In this document: piece by piece, positions 7,101 to 7,858 of the stretch
Position numbering within the stretch: position 1 is the first letter of the stretch
Layout: each line of letters opens with the position of its first letter
Source: Pseudomonadota bacterium
Lineage (GTDB): Bacteria > Myxococcota_A > Polyangia > Polyangiales > Polyangiaceae
Assembly (NCBI GenBank): GCA_023411445.1
Contig: JAEYOT010000252.1
Coordinates: forward strand, 1 to 7,858
Direction of reading: 5' to 3'
DNA length: 7,858 bases
Position numbers and translations under genes: made by a program
The notes under the pieces: model-generated
Seen by the model: only the letters and a program-made list of their open reading frames with translations
Databases searched by the model: none
What the model was told of the DNA's origin: nothing

Positions 7101-7242
7101 CGATGACCGCCGCCAGCTGCTCAACGCTGGCTTCTCCATTCATCTGGCAAAGCCCATCGACCCGAGCGAAGTGCTGGCCACCGTGACCACGCTCACGCGC
7201 TTCCGCCGCCACAGCGACGCGCCCCTCGGCGAGAGTCGTTAG
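4123..7242 (+). CDS. Hybrid sensor histidine kinase PAS-GAF-PAS-GAF-HisKA-HATPase-REC
   Basis: A 1039-residue soluble kinase with no membrane segment or signal peptide, so it should sense a cytoplasmic cue. Domains by pattern: PAS 1 (about 25-142, WNSGAERIKGY and GWRVRKDGSRFWAN, ending in GFAKVTRDLSER); GAF 1 (about 165-325); PAS 2 (about 343-465, IGDAVIATDSSG, ending in FRDVTERKRAEE); GAF 2 (about 475-640, LGALTLVSAES and AIDNARLY); HisKA (about 654-720) with phospho-acceptor H665 in SHELRTPLNAI; HATPase with N box NLLSNAVKF (778-786), G1 DSGRGI (810-815) and G2 GLGLGLAI (840-847); and a REC domain (about 906-1027) with E912/D913, D956, T988 and K1010. All catalytic residues are present. No Hpt domain is fused, so onward transfer needs a separate partner, not seen here. 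The start is the GTG at 4123 or the in-frame ATG at 4135; neither has a good ribosome site, and the -10 box at 4111 supports a leaderless start. PAS and GAF ligands cannot be told from sequence. Confidence 0.97.
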   Translation: MPSGMNPPRDQGPDLAAQSPVAVTLQQSEERFRLLVESVKDYAIFWLDPKGYVASWNSGAERIKGYAAHEIIGQHFSLFYPEEEVTAGKCEMKLLVAAKQGRYEDEGWRVRKDGSRFWANVVITALRDDSGEVIGFAKVTRDLSERRAAELERLRLGESARARVHALAALSENLAGALTVEDVGRAAVQQGIDFAQAKVVTLYLLNDLGILELIAERGCAVEMLEHIRRIGPDSGNPFYAIGAGGRGGVWIESRQQYEEIAPQLAHRQVDGPRVQAFSCMPLIAEGRTIGMLGIGYHEARTFSDNEREFIGTFARQCAQALARARAIQAERRSAPLAEQLRASLAPTVHSIGDAVIATDSSGMITLMNAVAESLTGYTEAEALGRPLRDVFDIVNEDTGEPVASPVTRVLETGGVVGLANHTVLLARDGRRFPIDDCGAPIRAGNGPIDGVVLVFRDVTERKRAEERQHFLADAMSILGQSLDYERTVAQVATLAVPTLADWCAVDLLVDGEATPKRLAVAHGDPEKVELARKLYTEHPPRPDAPSGVPAVLRTGRPELYAELPEELLKDLTGDEQLRFARSLELRSAMIVPITAGGRVLGALTLVSAESKRTYTMADLAFAHELARRCGSAIDNARLYQTAQQARQAADVANRAKDEFLAVVSHELRTPLNAIMGWSKLLARGDFDDRRRQLGLETIERNSAAMAQLIEDLLDMSRVISGKMRLEAQPTDVSEVADAALESIRPAAASKGVELEAVLDPEAPAIVADPTRLQQVVWNLLSNAVKFTPKGGLVRVQVRRLDGVMEIEVKDSGRGIAPDFLPHIFDAFSQDNSGNARSRAGLGLGLAISKQLVELHGGRIVASSDGEGQGASFLVTLPIEPRSEQAPESLVERRALAPEQAAQLHGARILVVEDDDDARHLLVTILEQQGCQVHAVSNVAAAMSSLAERVPDVVLSDVAMPGEDGYSLIQQVRRLPRSRGGDVPVAAITAFARPDDRRQLLNAGFSIHLAKPIDPSEVLATVTTLTRFRRHSDAPLGESR

Positions 7243-7291
7243 GCTCGTCTTCTCACACCTGGCTGCAGCATGTGCGGCGCTGCCCGACATC

Positions 7292-7313
7292 CGTCACCGC
7301 GCCCGAGGTGACG
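7292..7313. repeat. 7-base perfect stem-loop downstream of the kinase
   Basis: CGTCACC (7292-7298) and GGTGACG (7307-7313) are exact reverse complements around an 8-base loop, 49 bases after the kinase stop. No T tract follows. As RNA it could be the first part of a 3' end structure with the stem-loop at 7322; as DNA the TCACC/GGTGA arms could be a dyad operator for the FHA gene. Neither is proven. Confidence 0.45.
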
Positions 7314-7321
7314 TACGGAAC

Positions 7322-7357
7322 GCCCGCTGACCATCAGGGATTTTGCTGACGGCGGGC
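7322..7357 (+). terminator. Candidate stem-loop terminator after the kinase gene
   Basis: GCCCGCTG (7322-7329) pairs with CGGCGGGC (7350-7357), with one G-U pair. The stem continues inward as TCAG (7334-7337) with CTGA (7346-7349) after a 4-base bulge, enclosing an 8-base loop. It is the strongest hairpin between the kinase and the FHA gene. The bases after it (AAAGTGTTC) are not a T tract, so it may stop transcription weakly or only stabilise the 3' end. Bases 7358-7459 hold no clear promoter that I can identify. Confidence 0.4.
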
Positions 7358-7459
7358 AAAGTGTTCATCACGACGCGAATGAAGCGTGTGACTGAAGTTC
7401 CGTAGCTGAGAATGCGCTTCAGGGACTGGCCGCTGAGCTAAGCTACGCGATCAACCAAC

Positions 7460-7858
7460 ATGACCAGTCATACGCGGCGGGTTACGCCGCTCGTTGCCCC
7501 CCCTGAAGCGCGAGCTACGCCATCGCGGGCACCTACTCAGATCGTCAAGCCGCTACGCGGGCCGATCGTCGTGGGCTGCGGCACCGCTCATCTCGAGCTG
7601 CGTAGCGGCTCGCTCTTGATCGGAAGGACACCCGAGTGCGACTTGATGGTGGAGGACGCCCTGATCTCCCGCATGCACGCGCGCGTGTGGGTAGACGATG
7701 ACGGCGTCCGCTTGGAAGACCTGCACAGCACCAACGGCGTATACGTCAACGGCGACCGCATCGTACGCGCCGTCACCTTGAAGGCGGGCGACACTGCTCT
7801 GATCGGCACGCATGAGCTGCACTTCTCCGAGCTACGCGTGAGTCGCCCACCCCGTGCC
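7460..7858 (+). CDS. FHA-domain protein, N-terminal part (3' truncated)
   Basis: The frame is open from the ATG at 7460 to the window end (133 codons) without a stop. Residues about 32-125 form a forkhead-associated domain, which binds phosphothreonine peptides. The conserved points are visible: G55-R56 in LLIGRTPECDL, S70 and H73 in ISRMHARV, and the LHSTNGVYVNG turn (88-98) with N92. Before it is a ~30-residue Pro/Ala/Arg/Thr-rich tail (MTSHTRRVTPLVAPPEARAT) likely to be disordered and possibly itself phosphorylated. No Shine-Dalgarno is seen before the ATG (CGATCAACCAAC), but no other in-frame start lies between it and the domain that would keep this tail. In Myxococcota such domains are often joined to sigma-54 activator, guanylate cyclase or repeat domains (family knowledge); the part that would tell lies beyond the window. 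It suggests input from Ser/Thr kinases beside the histidine kinases. Confidence 0.9.
   Translation, partial: MTSHTRRVTPLVAPPEARATPSRAPTQIVKPLRGPIVVGCGTAHLELRSGSLLIGRTPECDLMVEDALISRMHARVWVDDDGVRLEDLHSTNGVYVNGDRIVRAVTLKAGDTALIGTHELHFSELRVSRPPRA

Noticed and set aside
4123..7242. GAF 1 or GAF 2 as a phytochrome-type chromophore domain
   Set aside because: No recognisable phytochrome signature around a conserved Cys or the DIP motif and no PHY domain follows; these are ordinary GAF sensor modules.
7440..7858. Recurring GCTACGC in the last 420 bases as a possible repeat family or binding site
   Set aside because: The same short string occurs in coding DNA elsewhere in the window (Tyr-Ala codons), spacing is irregular and most copies lie inside the FHA gene, so chance is a sufficient explanation.

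Overview
The window is strongly GC-rich and dominated by signalling genes: two histidine kinases, a response regulator and an FHA protein. A single biosynthetic gene, thiC, sits among them. The high GC, large soluble PAS/GAF hybrid kinase, REC protein with a decayed HD-GYP domain and FHA protein together suggest a large-genome Myxococcota (deltaproteobacterial) chromosome, perhaps Polyangia. That placement is inference from gene style, not from a marker gene.

Left part (1-1550, + strand): the ATP-binding end of a histidine kinase cut by the window edge, followed 6 bases later by a response regulator whose output domain resembles HD-GYP phosphodiesterases but lacks the metal-binding residues. 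These two probably form a co-transcribed two-component pair.

Middle part (1584-3510, - strand): thiC, for thiamine pyrimidine synthesis, converges on the response regulator gene with 33 bases between them. Its 5' leader carries a clear TPP riboswitch (about 3413-3497), so thiamine pyrophosphate should repress it. A candidate extended -10 lies where the riboswitch transcript would need to begin.

Region 3498-4122 holds few genes: inverted repeats, one small unknown gene (79 codons, 3750-3989) behind an unusually strong Shine-Dalgarno sequence, a hairpin at its stop codon, and a candidate promoter whose -10 box lies just upstream of the next gene.

Right part (4123-7858, + strand): a 1039-residue soluble hybrid histidine kinase (PAS-GAF-PAS-GAF-HisKA-HATPase-REC), then 217 noncoding bases with two consecutive stem-loops, then the start of an FHA-domain protein that runs off the window. 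No mobile element, CRISPR array, tRNA or rRNA was seen. Most of the window is ordinary in kind. The least explained items are the small gene at 3750, the inactive HD-GYP-like output domain, and the probable leaderless start of the large kinase.
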